This document shows positions 62,216-64,000 of a stretch of DNA of 64,000 nt, piece after piece. Origin of the DNA: Saprospiraceae bacterium (GTDB lineage Bacteria; Bacteroidota; Bacteroidia; Chitinophagales; Saprospiraceae); contig JANQLV010000051.1 in the NCBI GenBank assembly GCA_028280415.1, positions 153,546 through 217,545 of the forward strand, given 5' to 3'. The notes below the pieces were generated by a model, which was not told the origin of the DNA, did not search any database, and worked only from the letters and a program-made list of their open reading frames with translations. Position 1 is the stretch's first letter; every line of letters starts with the position of its first letter. Both the position numbers and the translations under genes were made by a program.

Positions 62216-64000
62216 TCATCTTTTTTTTAAAAAAAACCATATAATCAAAATCCCGAGGGCTAAGAGCAGCCAATAATAATAAGAATTTGCACTGGTAGTA
62301 AATTCTTGAATAGCATCCGTATCCCCGATTTGTACGAACGCAGCCCAGTAATACGGATGCCGATTCGCTTTTTTTGCTTCCTGTAAATATTCCAATTTGG
62401 CCTGGCGCAAGGACAGGCTTTTGTTCGTTCCTGAATAGAGGTGTTTATAAAAACCAAGCATAATTTCGGAAGTTGCACAATCGTCAACGGACCAAAGGCT
62501 CATCACAACACTCGGACAGCCCGCATGGATAAACCCCCGGGCCAGACTCATCACGCCTTCCCCTTTTGCCAGTTGCCCCGAACCGGTATCACATGCACTA
62601 AGTACCGCAAGTTCACTTTTTAATTTTAAATTATGCAGATCATTATTAGTGAGGTAATCATCTTTAAAATATATTTTGCTAAACTCCGGACGTTCATCGT
62701 CCAGACAAGCATGCGTCGCTAAATGCAGAATGCGGTATCGGTTCGCTTTTTGTTCGAAAGAGGTTTTAGTTGCCTGCTCATCCAACAAAACCGTTCCACC
62801 TTGCAAGGCTTGTATATCACGCACTTCCTGAATATTACATTTCAAAGCATAAAGATGATTATCCCTACAAATACGCTGTGCCATTATCCTTGGAGAATCA
62901 AAACTGGGTGCAATGCCAAGAAACAGTCCGTCCACCTCGCTTTCCCGAACTGGTGGCTTTTGCAGCAATAAGGTTGCGGAATAACTATAGCTAATCTCGT
63001 AAGCTTCGAGCAAATAGTCCAGATGACCGAGCGAATAAGATACTTCCTGTCCTTGCGGATGCTTGCTCAACAATACTTCAATTGGAAGGTAGGCCAAAAC
63101 ATCATCGGCTATAATGATCAGGTGTTTTGCCGCTTTAGGAATAACCGGTTTCAACAATTGTTCATACACTTCAACCGCATGGTTTACATACCGATAATAG
63201 GCCTGATCGACATTGGCAACTGGAACCGTATTGATCAATAATCTTAAATCCTGAATTGCCTGTATCAAATCCGGACTACGTGCTTTTTCCTCGATTTGAA
63301 TTCCATCTGCTGTGACAGAAAAAATATAGATTTGCTTTTCACCAAAAAAATATTCGATCAAAACACTTTGTTCCGATGCCTCTAATTCCTTTTGAATATC
63401 CTCAACGGAAACTATATCCGTATCAAATTTCATGAGGTAGTATTCCGGAAACTCCTTTTCGAATTGACTGACCAATGCTTTGCAGGCTTGATCGAGGTCA
63501 AAAATACGATCTTTGTAGTCGCGAATAATGTCTGGATTCTGTTGTTCGCTTTTATTTTGCTCTTCGTATAATTTTCTTTTGTAAAAAGAGAGTTCAAGCC
63601 GAAGATTGTTTTCTTTTGCAAGCAGAGAATCCGGAATCCGCGCATATCCTTTGGCGGTATTATCATGCATTGACTCCAGCAAGATCATCGCCTTATTGCT
63701 TTCACTAAACGCGAAAGCCTGATATAAGTATTGCTCCTTTCCACTTTGTTGATGAAGCGCCAGGGCAGATTTAATCGCGCCTTCATAAACGGGCAAAACA
63801 CTTGTAGACAATTGCAGCATAGAAGCTTCTTGCTGATAATCCTGCCGGATAGTTTTGATCAGTTGAGTAGCCCGGTCGAAAGTAGCATAAGCAGATTCCA
63901 GATCAAGTAGTTTGTCACCTCTTTCGTAAAGCTCAAAAAACGTCTCTGCTTTTCCACTTAGCGCCTGAAGAAAATTCAGATGCGAATAAATATTATCAAG
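62216..64000 (-). CDS. CHAT-domain protein with TPR-like N-terminus (5' end outside window)
   Basis: An open frame runs without stop from 62216 to the right edge, so the N-terminus is missing; the ATG at 63820 is internal. The visible N-terminal part is helical and TPR-like (QLIKTIRQDYQQEASMLQLS; LYQAFAFSESNKAMILLES). The CHAT protease domain follows with catalytic His in HLATHACLDDERPEFS and Cys in AVLSACDTGSGQLAKGEG, then GFIHAGCPSVVMSLWSV. The C-terminus is a membrane anchor (YYYWLLLALGILIIWFFLKKR). CHAT domains are caspase-like peptidases, some activated in defence or signalling. The small secreted gene follows. Confidence 0.88.
   Translation of the reverse strand, partial: LDNIYSHLNFLQALSGKAETFFELYERGDKLLDLESAYATFDRATQLIKTIRQDYQQEASMLQLSTSVLPVYEGAIKSALALHQQSGKEQYLYQAFAFSESNKAMILLESMHDNTAKGYARIPDSLLAKENNLRLELSFYKRKLYEEQNKSEQQNPDIIRDYKDRIFDLDQACKALVSQFEKEFPEYYLMKFDTDIVSVEDIQKELEASEQSVLIEYFFGEKQIYIFSVTADGIQIEEKARSPDLIQAIQDLRLLINTVPVANVDQAYYRYVNHAVEVYEQLLKPVIPKAAKHLIIIADDVLAYLPIEVLLSKHPQGQEVSYSLGHLDYLLEAYEISYSYSATLLLQKPPVRESEVDGLFLGIAPSFDSPRIMAQRICRDNHLYALKCNIQEVRDIQALQGGTVLLDEQATKTSFEQKANRYRILHLATHACLDDERPEFSKIYFKDDYLTNNDLHNLKLKSELAVLSACDTGSGQLAKGEGVMSLARGFIHAGCPSVVMSLWSVDDCATSEIMLGFYKHLYSGTNKSLSLRQAKLEYLQEAKKANRHPYYWAAFVQIGDTDAIQEFTTSANSYYYWLLLALGILIIWFFLKKR

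Noticed and set aside
1..64000. tRNA, rRNA, CRISPR array, transposase, integrase or phage genes
   Set aside because: Looked for in gaps on both strands; no T-arm-like motif with a cloverleaf, no spaced direct repeat array and no mobile-element protein was found.

Overview
The window is a stretch of a Bacteroidota chromosome, most likely from the Saprospiria (Saprospiraceae/Lewinella-like) branch. Supporting signs are promoters with the Bacteroidota -7 box TAnnTTTG (before rpsT, the PaaE gene, the DUF3179 gene and the DUF1761 gene), almost no Shine-Dalgarno sequences, many lipoprotein signal peptides, families such as DUF6702, DUF4212, LytTR regulators and CHAT-TPR proteins, and AT-rich intergenic DNA. 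No rRNA, tRNA, CRISPR array, transposase or phage gene was seen; the content is chromosomal housekeeping plus accessory transport and regulation. The taxonomic placement is inference.

Left part (1-8.9 kb): one plus-strand operon for a tripartite ABC efflux system (HlyD-type adaptor, TolC-type channel, MacB-like ATPase, two FtsX-type permeases), ending with a sigma-54-dependent NtrC-type response regulator and its histidine kinase. A near-consensus -24/-12 promoter and an upstream CCGATATCGG palindrome precede the first gene, so the operon looks self-activated. 8.9-13.3 kb: a DinB-like protein, a coiled-coil membrane protein, an OmpA-type lipoprotein, a small outer-membrane protein and a membrane-bound LytTR regulator. 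13.4-18.3 kb: divergent from LytTR, an NTF2-like secreted protein, two penicillin-binding/beta-lactamase-fold serine hydrolases with different C-terminal domains, and a DUF1349-like protein. 18.3-19 kb is gene-free and rich in inverted repeats, ending in a strong hairpin: a candidate structured RNA.

Middle part (19-38.5 kb): an ABC exporter, NTF2-like, GNAT, DUF1761 and DUF763 proteins, a HupE/UreJ - DUF6702 - YidD - HemB cluster, an ECF-type sigma factor, UvrA, a gluzincin peptidase lipoprotein, a VOC protein whose start is preceded by five copies of an 8-bp repeat, a DUF3179 protein, a TPR-like membrane protein split by a one-base frameshift, a small lipoprotein, and a fused FAD/Fe-S dehydrogenase resembling D-2-hydroxyglutarate dehydrogenase, convergent with sucA.

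Right part (38.5-64 kb): SucA, ribosomal protein S20, an isolated PaaE-type reductase with its TetR regulator and operator, a pentapeptide-repeat protein, a lactonase-type beta-propeller, an HTH protein preceded by a 12-bp direct repeat, an arylamine N-acetyltransferase, and then a minus-strand acetate-assimilation cluster: porin, DUF4212 small subunit, ActP-like Na+/solute symporter, small membrane protein, SLC5-histidine kinase fusion (CbrA/CrbS type), stand-alone receiver protein and acetyl-CoA synthetase. An ArsR-type regulator lies just upstream, and related AT-rich palindromes precede the porin, acs and the ArsR gene itself. The window closes with a DsbA-like protein, two uncharacterised proteins (one with a PD-(D/E)XK-like motif), a DUF1572 protein, a small secreted four-cysteine protein, and a CHAT-domain protein with TPR-like N-terminus that runs off the right edge.
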